Assembly (NCBI GenBank): GCA_002917775.1
Contig: KZ627155.1
Span: 530,675-594,674 of the forward strand
Direction of reading: 5' to 3'
Length of the DNA stretch: 64,000 nt
From: Glaciozyma antarctica PI12
Lineage: Eukaryota > Basidiomycota > Microbotryomycetes > Kriegeriales > Camptobasidiaceae
Translations under genes and position numbers: made by a program
In this document: piece by piece, positions 11,779-23,905 of the stretch
Layout of the letters: every line of letters begins with the position of its first letter
Numbering within the stretch: position 1 is the stretch's first letter
The notes under the pieces: model-generated
Databases searched by the model: none
What the model was told of the DNA's origin: nothing
The model's input: only the letters and a program-made list of their open reading frames with translations

Positions 11779-12451
11779 ATGAGGACCCCTCTACGACAGA
11801 GAAAGGCGGACCTGCTCTTCTTCGCGTTCCTGGTCATCCATATCCCTGCCACCCTCCTCGTCGGTGCGTTCTCCTTCAGCACTCCACGCGTTCTTCGTTG
11901 ACGGCGCGCCGTTGAAACAGACTCGCAAGCGCTCTTCTTCGCCGACCGCGTTAGCCACCCACTGCTTCGGCAGATCTGTACGTTCTCTTCCAATCCAGGT
12001 AGGCAAGACGCTCAGACACGCTTTCCTGCAGTCGCGTTCGCGGCCAGGGACGATCCACTCCTCTCCTCCTCCCTCCTCTTCCCCACCTTCGCCTGGTTCC
12101 AGGCCTTCATCTGCCTCGAGGTCCTCTTCCAGCTGCCAGTATTCTTTATCGGAGCCATCGGGCTGTGGAAAGGTGAGCCAGACGGAATCTTTTGCGTGCC
12201 GGGCTGACCACTCTCTCGCAGGATCGCGAAGCGTCTGGCCCCTCCTTGCTATTTACGGCGCCTCCTCCGCCACTACTACGCTCGCGTGCCTAGCTACGGT
12301 GCTAACGACGCCAGGGCTCGAGGCGCAACTTCCGCAACTACTAGGGAGCTACATCCCGTTCCTCCTCATCCCTGCGGCGATGGCGGTCGTGTTTACGACG
12401 CGCTTGACGCGTCTCGCGGTAGAATCGGAGGAGAGGATGAAGATGGAGTAG
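11779..12451 (+). CDS. EXPERA-domain membrane protein, TMEM97/sigma-2-receptor family
   Basis: Small ER membrane protein of the EXPERA superfamily (TMEM97, EBP, TM6SF), linked in other eukaryotes to sterol handling. Three exons; introns 11864-11920 and 12173-12221, both GT-AG with a CTGAC-type branch site in the second. The spliced product has TM1 (LLFFAFLVIHIPATLLVD, the family's HIP..L.D pattern), a luminal stretch with the conserved 'RDDPLL' block, TM2 with 'WFQAFICLEVLFQLPVFFI', TM3 (LLAIYGASSATTTLACLA) and TM4 with 'SYIPFLLIPAAMAV'. The C-terminal tail is short and charged (SEERMKME). About 185 residues, a normal family length. The upstream in-frame ATG at 11611 lies within the transposon TIR and is rejected as the start. 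Confidence 0.88.
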
Positions 12452-12622
12452 AGGATTATGGAAAGGAAAGGAACGGGGGAGGGAGGAAGAACGAAAGCTA
12501 CCTCGACGGTTCCTGCACGACGCGCAGAACCGCTGCTTCTTTGCGACGCTGCTCTCCAGTCGCTCGCATCGCTATTCGCGTGTCACCTAGCTTTCCAGAT
12601 TCTACCACATCCAACGGTTCTA

Positions 12623-14280
12623 CTAAAATCTGCTCCCCTCCGCCGCCCTCGGGAACGCAATACAATCCCTAACATTCTCCTGCCCCGTAACCCACGCCAC
12701 CAACCTCTCCCACCCCATCCCAAACCCCCCATGCCTCGTCGTGCCATACCTCCTCAACTCGACATACCACTCATAAGCCTCCCTATCAATCCCCGCCTCC
12801 TCCATCGCTCGCACGAGCTCCGTCTCCCGATGCTCGCGCAGCGACCCCCCTGCCAGCTCCCCGAGTCGAGGAACGAGGAGGTCGAAACAGGCTACCGTTT
12901 CGCGATCTGTCGAGGTGGAGGGGTTGGGGAGCATGTAGAATGGCTTGAGGGGGGTGGGGTAGTCGGTGACGAAGACGGGTCCTGCGGCGTGCGATTCTGC
13001 GAGCCATTTCTCGTGCTCTGTTTGGAGAGGGTTGCCCCAGATCGGAGGGAAGACGAATGCGTTTGGGTTGGAGGAGGCGTGCGTGGCGAGGATGGAGATG
13101 GCGGAGGTGTAGGAGATGCGAGGGAAGGGGGTAGGGTCTGCGAGGAGGGAGGAGAGTTGTTCGCTGAGGCCGGGAGTGACGGAGTCGAAGTAGGCGAGGT
13201 CGGAGGCGTTGTGAGACGAGAGGTGCGAGACGACGGCGCGCACTACGCCTTCAGCAGTGCTCATCACCTCGTCCAGCGCTTCGGGTTCGGAAGGAGGGAG
13301 GAACGCCTCTTCCGCTTCGAGCATCCAGAATTCTTGCAAGTGACGCGCCGTGTCGCTCTTCTCGGCGCGGAACGAGGGGGAGAGGGTGTAGACTTTTGGG
13401 AGGGAGGAGGCGATCGCTTCGAGGTGGAGTTGGGAGGAGACGGTGAGGTAGCGCGGAGGAGGAGGGGGTGGTGCGGGGCGATCGGGGGTCGAGGAAACGG
13501 GTGAAGGAGGAACTGATGGGCCGGTCTCGATACGGAATACCTCACCAGCGCCTTCGCAGTCGCTCGAGGTGATGAGAGGTGTCTGGATTTGAACATAGTC
13601 GTCGTTCTGCGAAGGTCCATCAGCAGCGATTCCACTGCAGAGCTCGCGTGCAAGAGCTCACCCTGAAGTAGCCATGAGCAGCCCAAGCCATCTCACTCCG
13701 CATCCTCAGCATCGCAGCAGCCGCGTTCGCTCGAGGCCGCAAGTGCGCGTTCCGCCTCAACACGACCGCCGGCACCCCCTGCTTCGTGTTCGGTATCGGG
13801 TAGCTCTATTCCTCCCTATCAGCTCCATCCTAGCCGCAAGGAAGCTCAACGCACCTCCGCATCACTCCCTCCCAGCACCTCGACCGCCTCGGCCCTAAAC
13901 TCCTTCTCCTGTCCCTTCCCCGGACTATCCACCAACGTCCCTCTCAAGCTCGCCGAGCACCCAACCGTAATCCTACTCCAGCAAACCGTCAGCATTCGCT
14001 ACGCACAAGCACCAAGCCTCACGCACCCCTCCTCCAACCCCTTCGGCAAGACGGCCTGAATCCCCCGGACGTTTGTCCCATCGTTAATGACCGCGAATGA
14101 GATGTTCTTCTGCCGGCGACAGGAGCGGACCCAGCCGTTTATGGTGAGCTGTTCGGAGGAGGGGGAGGAGAGGGCGGCTTTGATGGAGAGAGTGGGGAGG
14201 GAGGGGGAGCTGGTGGAGAGGAGGCGATGGAGGAAGGGACAGAGGCGGAAAGATGGTTGGAGGAGGCGTGGGCGGGCCAT
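12623..14280 (-). CDS. SLM5: Asparaginyl-tRNA synthetase, probably mitochondrial
   Basis: Class II aminoacyl-tRNA synthetase charging tRNA-Asn. The N-terminus (MARPRLLQPSFRLCPFLHRL) is Arg-rich, without acidic residues, and fits a mitochondrial presequence. The OB-fold anticodon-binding domain follows (LTINGWVRSCRRQKNISFAV). The catalytic domain includes 'FWMLEAEEAFLPPSEPEAL', 'PVFVTDYPTPLKPFYM' and motif 3 'HGGFGMGWERLVAWVTGQEN' ending in FPRA. The presequence and compact size point to the organellar rather than the cytosolic enzyme. Several short introns. It starts 189 bp from the end of the ELYS gene and converges with the TMEM97 gene across 171 bp. Confidence 0.9.
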
Positions 14281-14468
14281 CTGGTGGTGCCAAGGAGACT
14301 CGAAGTGGTCGAGTGGAGTGGAGGAGGGAGGAAGGGCTCCGGCTGCTCCGTTTGACTTCGCGCGACTTTCGACGGCGCGCCCTTGCTCTGTCGCTGGACA
14401 TCCTTTCGCTCACAGCACACAGCTCAGTACTCAACGACAGCGACAGCGCAATTCAAAGCGCAATTCAA

Positions 14469-16556
14469 TTACTCCTCAATAACATCCTCGACCTTCTTCA
14501 CCCTCCTCCTCGCGGGCGTCTTCCTCCCCCCTCCCTCCTTCTCCTCCACCGGCGTCCCCAACCTCGAGCTCCTCCTCACCGGTACTTTCTCAGCCTTCCT
14601 CCTCCCCTCAGCTACCGCCGATCCCGCCCTCTTACTCCTCCTCAACTTGACCCCCTCTTCCTCCTCCTCCTCATGCCCAGGGAACGCTCCTGGCAACCCG
14701 CTCTTCTCCCCTGCGAGACGCACAGCACTACTAGGTCGTTCCTCGACTTCGCTGCTGACGGCGCGGCGTTTGTCGCCGGATTCGGAGGCGGCTTGGGAGG
14801 AGAAGGTGCGGCGCTTGCTGCTCTGTACGGCGGGGGTTGGAGGCGCTTCAGCCGCTGCGAGGGTAGCTGCGATCACAGGATCCTGTGTCGCACGAAGGGC
14901 GAAGGATTGCTGCTGTTGCTGCTGGAGGTCTCCGAACCTCTTCGTCGCCGGCGCGGGTACAGGGACAGAAGTCTCCTCCCTCCCCTCCTCCTCCTCCTTC
15001 CTCCAGCTGGGCGTCCGTACGCTCCCAAACCCCTTGAGCGTAGGCCTCCTCTCCTCCCTCTTCTCCCCGAATAACGGCGTCCTCGGGCTCCCAAACTCCC
15101 CTGCAACAACGGGCTTGCGCAAAGGACTCCCCGTCTCCCCTCCCGCATCGCGGAGGGCACGAAGGACACTCTTTTGTACTCCGCCGAGAGCGCTAGCGTC
15201 CGAAGATCCGACGAGCATCTTGTCGCGACGGAGGAAGGGGGAGGCGGAGAGGGGGAGGTCGGAGGGTGCTGGAGGTGGCGGTGGGGCTGGGGATTGGGGG
15301 AGGGAGAATAGGGAGCGAGGAAGGGGTGCAGGAGGGGCGACGGGGCGAGGCTGCCAGGCTGGGAGGGTGATGTGCGAAGTCGTCTTTGGCGGAGCGGCGG
15401 TTGGGGCGGGGGCGGGGGCGGCGAGCTCAGCGTCCAAATCGGCTTCGTTACGCTGTACGCTCGTGAGCGTCTCTCGCACGGCGCGAAGGAGACGAGCGCG
15501 TGCGTCGCCTCCTGCGAGACCTTTGTGCTCGAGCTGTCGACCGAAGAGGAGGGCTTCGAGCGGGCGGTTCTCGGCGATGAATTTGGCGAGACGGAAGTCG
15601 GCCGCGAGGGCTGAGTGCGCGGGGGAGAGGGCGTGAGGGGTGAGACAGAAGGCGGCGGAGAGGGCGTCTTCGGAGGGGGTGAAGGGGTGGGAGAGGAGGG
15701 ATTGGAGGTGCTGAGGCACGGGGGTGGAGGTCGGGTTGTCTGTTTGTTCAAGGATTGGTTAGCTATCGCGTGGGGGGCTGGGGAGGAAGAACGCACCACC
15801 AAAGCAATGTCCTAGGATCCGGCGAGCGAGTCGCTCCCTCCCCTCCTGGTCGTTCCAAGCCCTCTGCATCCCCCAAGCCTGCACGACTCCCATCTTCCTC
15901 GTCTTATCACACAGTGCATCTACCACGCGTCCGACCTGCGCCTCCGTCTCCAGCGCGACTCCGCTCAAAGTCCAGTAGCTCAAGACGAGGGATGCGCGCT
16001 CGTCAGCCGGCGGGAGGACGCTGAGGACCTCGAACGTTTTGGCCACAAAATCGGGCGTGAGGTGCGGATCCGTCAACGCTGCTACGCCGTCCCTCCATGC
16101 TCCCGAGTCGAGCGAGTAGAACCCCTCGACAGCTCGAACGAATCCCTCTGGGAGGAGCTTGTCGTGGACGAACGCGGTCGAGGTGGAAGGAGAGTCGGGG
16201 TTGTCGATGAGGCAGATGTAGAAGAGGGTCGAGTAGGCTCGAAGAAGGCCGTGAGGAGAGGTGAGGATGCGGTCGAGGAGGATGGAGAGGTCGGAGGAGG
16301 AACGGGGAGGGTAAGAGGAGGGGCCGTCGATTTCGAGGAGGGCGAAGAGGTCGTCGATAAAGAGTCGTCCGTCTGGTTGGCGGTTACGAGTGTCTGTGAT
16401 GGCGTTGAGGCGGTCTTGAGACCAGAATGGTGCTGAGGTGTTGAGGGAAGGGAAGTAGGCTGAGAGTGAGTCTACTCCTAGCTCGATGGACGAGTCCTGA
16501 GCTGAGGGAGAAGGCAGGAAGATGAAGGAGTCTTCAGCTTCACTGTCGACGTCCAT
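14469..16556 (-). CDS. ELYS-like nuclear pore complex assembly domain protein
   Basis: The first exon encodes a helical domain that resembles the fungal ELYS-like domain (nuclear pore assembly), for example 'LFIDDLFALLEIDGPSSYP', 'VHDKLLPEGFVRAVEGFY', 'LALSYW'-type helices and 'AWGMQRAWNDQEGRERLARR'. A single intron (about 15741-15799) follows. The second exon continues the helices and then becomes a long, disordered, Pro/Ser-rich and basic tail with RRS-R type clusters, plausible for chromatin or DNA binding and nuclear import. Start taken at 16556 (MDVDSEAEDSFIFLPS); an in-frame ATG at 16664 also exists but would leave only 19 bp to the divergent KGD2 start. About 670 residues. Role in the nuclear pore is inferred from the family. 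Confidence 0.7.
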
Positions 16557-16683
16557 CTTTTGGCTGAGGAGCGACGAGGGAGGAGGAGCCTGAGGAGCGA
16601 GTTCCTGCGGGAGAAGTGCTTCCGCCTGATCCGTGTTCGCTCCTTCGCCTCCTCCCCCCACCACCTCCCCCTCTCAATCAAGC
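16557..16683. promoter_or_regulatory. Compact divergent promoter, ELYS gene and KGD2
   Basis: Only 127 bp separate the two start codons. Pyrimidine-rich tracts near 16640-16680 precede the KGD2 start. Confidence 0.45.
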
Positions 16684-18752
16684 ATGCTCTCATCAACTCG
16701 TAGCCGTAGCGCAGCCCTGTGCCGTCGCAGCGCACCTCGCTCCCTCTCTTCCCTTGCCTCTCCTCGCCCTTCGCCTTCCTCCCTCGGAACAAAACGGGTC
16801 ATCGTCTCCCAGTATGCCCTCTCTGCGCGTGCCCTGCCTTCGTAAATCATTCCTATCAACATGTACCAAAGCCCTACTGACTCTCAGCTCTATCCACAGC
16901 CTTGCCCGACCTTTCCACTCGACCTCTCTCGCCTTCGGTCAGTCTCCGCCTGTTACACCCTCCTTACCTCCGTTTCTTCCCCTACCCGCCCCCCTCCCCC
17001 AACTCCCCATTCCCCATCCCGCCCCCGACCAACCCGTCAACCCCACCAGCCCGACCGCAGGAGCTAATCAGTCCGATGACAACCTCGCAGAGCCAGAAAC
17101 GATCAAGGTCCCCAGTATGGCCGAGTCCATCTCCGAGGGTACGCTCAAGCAGTGGCTCAAGAAGAAGGGCGACTACGTGGCGCTCGACGAGGAGGTCGCT
17201 ACGATCGAGACGGACAAGGTGCGCACCCACGGGCCACGGCGTCACGTTGCGGAAGGGCCGAAAGCTGACCTCGTGCGCGCAGATTGATGTTGCGGTGAAC
17301 GCTCCCAAGGCGGGATACATCACCGAGCTGTTGGCGGAGGAGGAGGAGACGGTCGCTGTTGGACAGGACCTCTTCAAGCTCGAGGTGGGAGAGGCTCCCG
17401 CCGGAGGTACGTTCTGCCCCCATGTTTCCCTTTCGGTTTTCGCTCACGACATGCGCTGCAGGAGCACCCGAGGCGGCCAAGTCGGAGCCTCAGGCGGAGA
17501 AGGAGGCGTCCACCCCGGCGCAGAAGGAGGAGGCGGTGGAGAAGACGCAGGAGACGAAGAAGGAGGTCAAGAAGGAGGAGCCCAAGGCTTCTGCGCCCAA
17601 GCAGCCCGAGCCCAAGAAGGAGAGCGCGAAGAAGGAGGAGCCCAAGAAGGCGGTCGTCGCTGGCAGTCGGGGAGAGACTCGCGTGAGTACCCCCCGTTCT
17701 TCTCCCTCGCGAACGAACGAACACAGCTGATCCCACCCGCCTGCGCACGCAGGTTAAGATGTCGCGTATGCGTCAGCGCATCTCTGAGCGCCTCAAGGAG
17801 TCGCAGAACTCTGCCGCCTCCCTCACGACCTTCAACGAGATCGACATGTCCTCCCTCATGTCGATGCGCTCGCTCTACAAGGACGACGTCCTCAAGAAGC
17901 ACGGCGTCAAGCTCGGTTTCATGTCGGCCTTCGCCAAGGCGTCCTGCATTGCGCTTCAGGAGATCCCTGCAGCGAACGCGAGTGTCGAGGGAGAGGAGGG
18001 AAGCCAGCAGATCGTGTACAGGGATTACGTTGACCTCAGCGTGGCGGTCGCGACTGGCAAGGGACTCGTTACCCCCGTCGTTAGGAACTGCGAGGGAATG
18101 AGCTTTGTTGAGATTGAGCAGGCGATCGTGGATTTGGGCAAGAAGGTGCGTTTTCGTGCGCGAGTGCGATGAGGAGCGCGAAAGCTGACGAGTGCGCTTT
18201 GCGCAGGCGAGGGACAACAAACTTACGCTTGAGGATATGGCTGGAGGATCCTTCACCATGTGCGTTTTCCCTCTCTCTGCGCGTGCTCGCCAACATTGGG
18301 ACTGACCCCTCGCTTCGCAATGTCGCAGCTCCAACGGAGGTGTTTTCGGCTCGCTCTACGGTACCCCCATCATCAACGTTCCCCAATGTGCCGTTCTCGG
18401 TTCGTCCCTTCCCGTCTCCCTCCGCGAAACGACGCTCACCTCGCTCGCTCCTCTAGGAATGCACTCGATCAAGGACCGCGCCGTTGTTGTCGACGGCAAG
18501 ATCGTGATCCGACCCGTCATGGTCGTCGCCCTTACGTGCGTTCCCCCCCTCGTTTCCTCTCGCAGTAATGTCGAGCTGACGATCGCACGAACGCAGATAC
18601 GACCACCGATTGCTCGACGGCAGGGAGGCTGTTACCTTCCTCGTGAGGATCAAGGAGCTCATCGAGGACCCCCGTCGCTTCCTGTATGTTGCTTCCGCTC
18701 GTGATTCTCGGAGGTAGTGCTGATGAGGTTTCGTTGCGCCAGCCTCGCATAA
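16684..18752 (+). CDS. KGD2: 2-oxoglutarate dehydrogenase E2 (dihydrolipoyl succinyltransferase)
   Basis: E2 core of the mitochondrial 2-oxoglutarate dehydrogenase complex in the TCA cycle. Mitochondrial presequence at the start ([20 protein letters not shown]). The lipoyl domain carries the modified lysine in '[20 protein letters not shown]'. A long Lys/Glu/Ala/Pro linker follows, with no peripheral-subunit-binding domain visible, as is usual for fungal Kgd2. The catalytic domain starts at '[19 protein letters not shown]' and ends with the active site '[12 protein letters not shown]' (His and Asp present). Many short introns; the last one leaves a 10-nt terminal exon (C CTC GCA TAA). Converges with the TPR gene across 243 bp. 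Confidence 0.96.
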
Positions 18753-18995
18753 GCTTAGACTCGGTTTAGACGCCTTTGCGGATATCTAGGCCTTGTTCTT
18801 GCCAACGCACACGGAGTAAAAACATGAATTGACGCGTGGATTCTGCTCGTCGCTGCTCGAGCCATTCCCTGCTCGCGCGATTCGAAGTGTAGCGCAGCCC
18901 TCGCAAGGCCGCTGTTCGCAGTCCTGCTTCCTCTCCTCACCTTCTCGCGACCTCTCTCAAACGATACTGAGCTGTGATAATCCTGCTTCCACACT

Positions 18996-20474
18996 CTACT
19001 CGCTCGTCCCTCCCAACCTTCTAATCGCATCCGAGCTCCTCAGCACCGCATCCCTCAATCCCAACCTCGCCGCCTGGACTCTACTCTTCTCCAACCACGC
19101 CTTCGCACTCTTCTTATCCCCCGCCAAATCGCTCAACATGCCCAAATTGTACGACCCAACGACCGCCACCATCTCGCACTCTTGCTCCTCTCGCTCGAGG
19201 AGAGGAACGATCTTCCCCTTACGCGCGAGATCGGATTTCTTTTCGGCATTGTTGAGAGACGGTTTAGAGCCTTGTCGGGCCCAGCGAGAGGCCCTGGTTC
19301 GACGGAGGCGGGGGAGGGGGCGGGGGCGGAAACGAGGGTGGAGGAGAGGTTGTTCATCTGCGTTTTTTTGGTTAGTGAGAAGAGAGGAGGAAGAGGGAGA
19401 GGAGGACGGACGAGAGTGGCGGCGTGGCATCGGGTTGCGATAGGTGGGGTTGGTGGGGCGGGACCTTCTTTGGGAGGAGGGGGGAGGAGGGTCGCGATGG
19501 CTTGTTGAAGGAGAGGTTGGGCGTACCTGCGTTCGAGAGGTTAATGCGTGCTCCGGCGTGGAAGAAAGGGGGCTTACTCGGTGTTCCCAGCGCGCGCGTA
19601 CAGCTCGCCTAGTCGCTCGAAGCCAGCGACCAGCTCGACCTGTCCGAGCCACTTGGGCAGCTCCATCCCCTTGTCCTCCTCCTTCTCCGCCACGATTCCA
19701 TGCGTAACCTCCAACTCGACCTTGGCTTTCTGCGCCTCGGTCATCCCAAGCTTCATCATCTCCTCGACGCACCACACATAATACTTCTCCGCCTCGCCAT
19801 CCCCCTTCCTCCCTTCCTCGACCCACAAATCTCCAATCTTCATCGCCATCGCCACACCTCGCATAACCTCCTTACTCCCCTCCTTCTCCTGCCCCTCCAG
19901 CAACTGCACCACCTCCCTCCATCCAAGCTCATAGCACTCCCTCGCCTTTCCCCTCTCCCCAGCGTCCTCCCACATCCCACCCCATTTGACCGCAATACCA
20001 GTAGTCTTTAACAACGCCTCTTTCGGCGTCCCTAGATCCCCACGAGCAGCGAGCTCGAGTGCAAGAGCGTACGCTTTCTCGAAAGACGTCGAAGCGCGGG
20101 GATAGGACGAAGTCGAGGCGGATCGAAGAGCGGCGCGGAGGTGCGATCGGATAGGGTGAGAAGCGGAATTGGGGTACGTCGTGAAGGTCGTGTAGAACTG
20201 GTACAGGCCGTACGAGGTTGCTGAAAGGCCTATGGGGATCGGTGAGCTATGTTCGAGGGTCGTGGGAAAGGGACGGACCGAGGAGAGCGAGAGCGGAGAA
20301 GAGGTGCCCGATCTTGATCCCTTTCTGAGGGGACGGGGGAGGGTAGTAGGAGGTTGAGGAGGCGGCGCGGGAGGAGGGGTAGGAGAGGAGAGGACGCGCG
20401 GACGGTCGGAGGGAGAGTGCGGACTGGCTGGGGCGGAGGCGGGGGACCTGGGTGAGCTTGATTCGTGGTGGCAT
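18996..20474 (-). CDS. Mitochondrial TPR-repeat protein, Mgr3/TTC19-like
   Basis: The N-terminus is Arg/Ser-rich without acids (MPPRIKLTQVPRLRPSQSAL), consistent with mitochondrial import. A short hydrophobic stretch (IKIGHLFSALALLG and the residues after the first intron) is likely one membrane anchor, followed by a 'YGLYQFYTTFTTYPNS' segment resembling the start of the soluble part of Mgr3-type proteins. Helical TPR-like repeats follow (ALLKTTGIAVKWGGMWEDAG, KARECYELGWREVVQLLEG, AEKYYVWCVEEMMKLGMTEA, ELVAGFERLGELYARAG, AVVGSYNLGMLSDLAGDKKS). Mgr3 is an adaptor of the i-AAA protease Yme1 in yeast; TTC19 works in complex III assembly. I cannot decide between these by eye. Tail: RLGGTSE. Confidence 0.6.
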
Positions 20475-20936
20475 CTTGAGCAGTCGAGTCGAAGGCGTAA
20501 AGTAGGAGAGGAAAAAGAGCTGGCGTTCGGGGAGCTGGAGGATCGCGTTGGTCAGCGAGTTTGGCTGAGCCTGTGAGACCTGCTCGTGGCTTGTCCTTCG
20601 CCCACCAGCTCAGTACGGTGGACTCTGCTGCTTTACACGTACCAGGAGCTTCGTCTGGAGCGGAATCACTGCTCTTCTCGGAATCCGGAGTCTCGAGCTG
20701 GCGTGTCCTCCGCGGCTGCCGGTTCCCGCTGTCTCCTCTGTTCTTTTCGCGTTCTGCGACTGATGGCTCCTCGCCTCCTCACACGCTGGCGTTGAAGCTG
20801 CTTTAGCTAGGTCAGGTTTGCGCGTTCAAGAGGTCGAATTTTGCGCACGGTGCCTTCGGTCTAGCCGCAGACGGCGCAGGGCCCGAGGTTCGACGAGGGT
20901 TGTTCTCTCTCCAACGACTCGACAGCTCCTGGAACG
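20475..20936. other. Intergenic region, divergent promoter
   Basis: 462 bp between the starts of the TPR gene and the uncharacterised gene to its right. Nothing recognisable beyond promoter sequence; no long pyrimidine tract or repeat seen. Confidence 0.4.
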
Positions 20937-23743
20937 ATGCTGCCAGACCACCCCAAGCTGTGAGTATCCTCCTCTAGTGCAAGGCACATGCTGACGGCCT
21001 CGCTTCGCCCAGCGTGCGCTACATCAACGCGGACCCTGCTCTCGCCCTCGTCCTTTTGTCCTCCAGTGGCAAGGACGTGCCCCTCGTCGTCGAGCCTCTC
21101 CTTCCCTTCTTCTCCTTTCCCCCTCTCCTCTTCCTCGCCGCCCACACCGAGACCACCCCGCTGTTCCCCGCCGACGCCGAGGGGAAATCGGCCGTCCTCT
21201 CGAACCTCATCGACGTCCAGCGCGACTTTATCACCTCGCGCTTCTGCCCAGTGGAGATGAAGGACGAGTACCTGGTCGACGTTTTCAGCGGCGAGGATGG
21301 CAAGGCGTGGAGTATTCTGAAGGAGGGGGGTCGTTTCGAGTGGGCCAAGGTCAAAGGGTGGAAGGAGATTGTCGAGGCTGGACCTGTGGCCGGCGAGCTT
21401 TGCAAGGACGTCGAAGAGTTCAAGAGCACGCTGAGCAGCATTACGGGAGGCATCTTTGACAAGCGTGAGTTGCATGAGTTGAACTTGGGAAGAAGACCGG
21501 AGCTGACTCTTCGAAGTGGACTGGGCGAACGTCGTGCTTGGGAGAGGTACGCTTCCTGAGTCTCGAATCTTCGCACGAGCTGACGTTTACGGTCCGCAGG
21601 CTCTGCCCTGCCATTCTCTCCGGCGAGACGGAAAATGACGCCTACGGAAACAGCGACTACGACCTGTTTCTCTACAATCTACAATCCTCGAGAAAGTACG
21701 TACTTTCCGCCTCGTCTTCAAACCAAGCTAACTATCATGCTAGCTCGTTCCGAAAGTCAAGTCAATCATCGACCAGCTCAATTCTACTCTCCCAAAGGCA
21801 GAACGAACCGACTGGGACTACGACTCGGAGCGAATTCCAGCGGACCAGTCGACCGAACTTCTCATCGTCAAGGGCTTCAACGCTCTCACCCTCGTCCCGG
21901 CGTACCGCGAGGACTTCCCTCGCCCGATCGTGCAGATCATCCTCGCTTCGAACCAGTCTATCGCCTCGTCCCTCGTGGAGTTTGACCTCGACGTTTGCTG
22001 CGTCGCATTCACGGGTACCAAGGTCGTCGCTCTTCCCCGCGCCTGCCGCGCCGTCGCTCTCAAAACGAACCTCTTTGACCCAGCGGTCGCTCGCCGGAGT
22101 GTGAGTTTTCGCTTGCGCCAGACGCGACCTCGTTCCTGACCCCCTTTCTCGTCGAAGGACCCGACCGCCAACACCGTCTCCTCGCGTGTCATCAAGTACC
22201 AGGCTCGCGGCTTCGGATTCGCTCTCCCTCCTCTCATCGTCTCCGCTATCAAGGAACACGGCATGGATCTCTCGAAGCTCATCAGCAGCGGCACGGAGAA
22301 GGCCAAGACGGACAAGGTCTCGGTCAGCGAAGCCAAAGGGCTTGCGGGGTTGCTGAGGCGGATGGTCGAGAAGTACGTCGCTGCTCGTCGACTGAAGGAG
22401 CTGTTGCTTACTCGCGTCTGCGCGCAGGCCCGGAGGAAGGGACCTGGCGATGGACTGGGACTACGGACCGCCCTCGCAGATCGTGCGCACATTTTCCCAC
22501 TTTCCGCACGGTACAACCACTGACGAGTACGCGTCGCAGTCTTTCTGGAAAACCGTCAACGGGGGGATGGGCGACACGGTACAGATCTACGATGACATGT
22601 GGGATCACAACGTCCAGCGTGCGGTTCTCCTTTCTCTGCGAACCTGGCGTACGTCGGACTGACTTGCTCGCTTTCAGTCGCGCGTGCCTTCATTGACCTG
22701 GTCTACTCGGATCCCTCGATCATCCCGAGCAAGGGTAAGCGTCCTTCTACCACGTCAAACTGGCTTCTGCTGACCTCGATTTCAGTTCCTGGCAACGCCG
22801 ACGCGAAGACCATGTATTCGGAGCCATATTTCAATTCGTTCAACCTTCCGACCATCGCTTCCTTCTCCCCGGAACGCGTTCTCGGCATCAAGCAAGGCGG
22901 CATCTCGGGAACGTACACCTGGACTGACGTGATTCCCCACCTCTCCAACATCCAGTACATCACCAAGCTCCCTCGCTCCATCACCACTCTCGCCAAATCC
23001 GCTGAGGAGAGTCTCGCTCGCCTCAACGCGACGTTAATGCGTTCGCCGAAGAAGAAGTCCAAGTCGTCGGCGCCCTCGACGCTCAACGAGGAGGAGCAGG
23101 AACGCGTCACCGAGGCGCTCGAGACGCTCGCCGACGTCCCCTCTCCCACCTCCGCCACCGATATCCTCCACCCCAAGCCGACCTCCGAGCTCCCCGAGAT
23201 CGCCACGTCGAACGTCCTCGTAGGGCCGTTCTACCGCTGGGGGGCGAAGCATCCTGGCAGCCTCATCGCTCCCCTCCTCGACAAGTCGGGCAAGGAGGAA
23301 GGAACGACGAAGAAGGGCTCTCCGTTCATCTACCAAGCCGTTCCTCTCGCCGGTCTCCTCCAGTTCTCGGGACTCGACCCCAACATCGACAGCTTCCGCG
23401 ATTTCGTCTGGCGAGGTCCGTGGTCCGTCGTCCCAGCTTTTCGAGACGGCACTAACGTTCGCTTCTTTTTGCAGCTTGGGGCATCACGGCGAGGGCGGCA
23501 GTCTCGTTGCCCCAGGAACCGAGGTTCGACCTCAGCGCTGTCAACCCCAAGACTCGCGCCGCCTGGACCTCGCAGCTCTCCACGAAGCGGGTCCTCGCTC
23601 GCATGGACGTCGATCTTATAAGCCTCGAGAAGGAGTTTGAAAAGAATGCGAAGGTGGAGGAGCTGGTGATGGAGGTCGGGAAGCTCGATGCGAGGAGGAA
23701 TAAGTGGGTTCTTCAATGGGTTCGCAACGAGGCGATGATTTAG
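20937..23743 (+). CDS. Uncharacterised fungal protein with a possible nucleotidyltransferase-like core
   Basis: No family name recognised. The start MLPDHPK plus exon 2 gives a leader with 'VRYINADPALALVLLSS'. The middle contains 'DWANVVLGRGSAL', then 'GNSDYDLFLYNL', then 'RPIVQIILASNQSIASSLVE', 'FDLDVCCVAFTGTKVVALPR' and 'RVIKYQARGFGFALP'. That series matches, by memory, a conserved stretch in many uncharacterised fungal proteins (often with ankyrin repeats): GGSVL, S-D-x-D-L-F, VQIILR, FDVDCC.AYDG and AKY..RGF. The G-S and D-x-D pattern resembles the nucleotidyltransferase signature; this is inference. The C-terminal half has 'FYRWGAKHPGSLIAPLLDKS' and a helical end. The reading frames of 'GRGSAL' and 'SDYDLFLY' disagree by one nucleotide within the exon starting at 21600, so the gene may be broken here or the sequence may miss a base. 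Confidence 0.6.
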
Positions 23744-23905
23744 GAGACGAGCTTGCTTCATTTGTGGAATGTAATTAAGATCTGTGTGCTTGGAACAACT
23801 CGTTCCTCTCCAGCGCCCGGCAATTCGCAGGCTCGAGCCCGAGTTGGAAGACGGCCTCCGCGGCCTTTGTCTCTTCCCTTCGAACCGCTCCGAAACGCTG
23901 CCAAG

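Noticed and set aside
14873-15802. Long overlapping ORFs on both strands across the ELYS gene tail
   Set aside because: Alternative frames give only Pro/Ser/Arg runs; the minus-strand frame continues the helical domain across a good intron.
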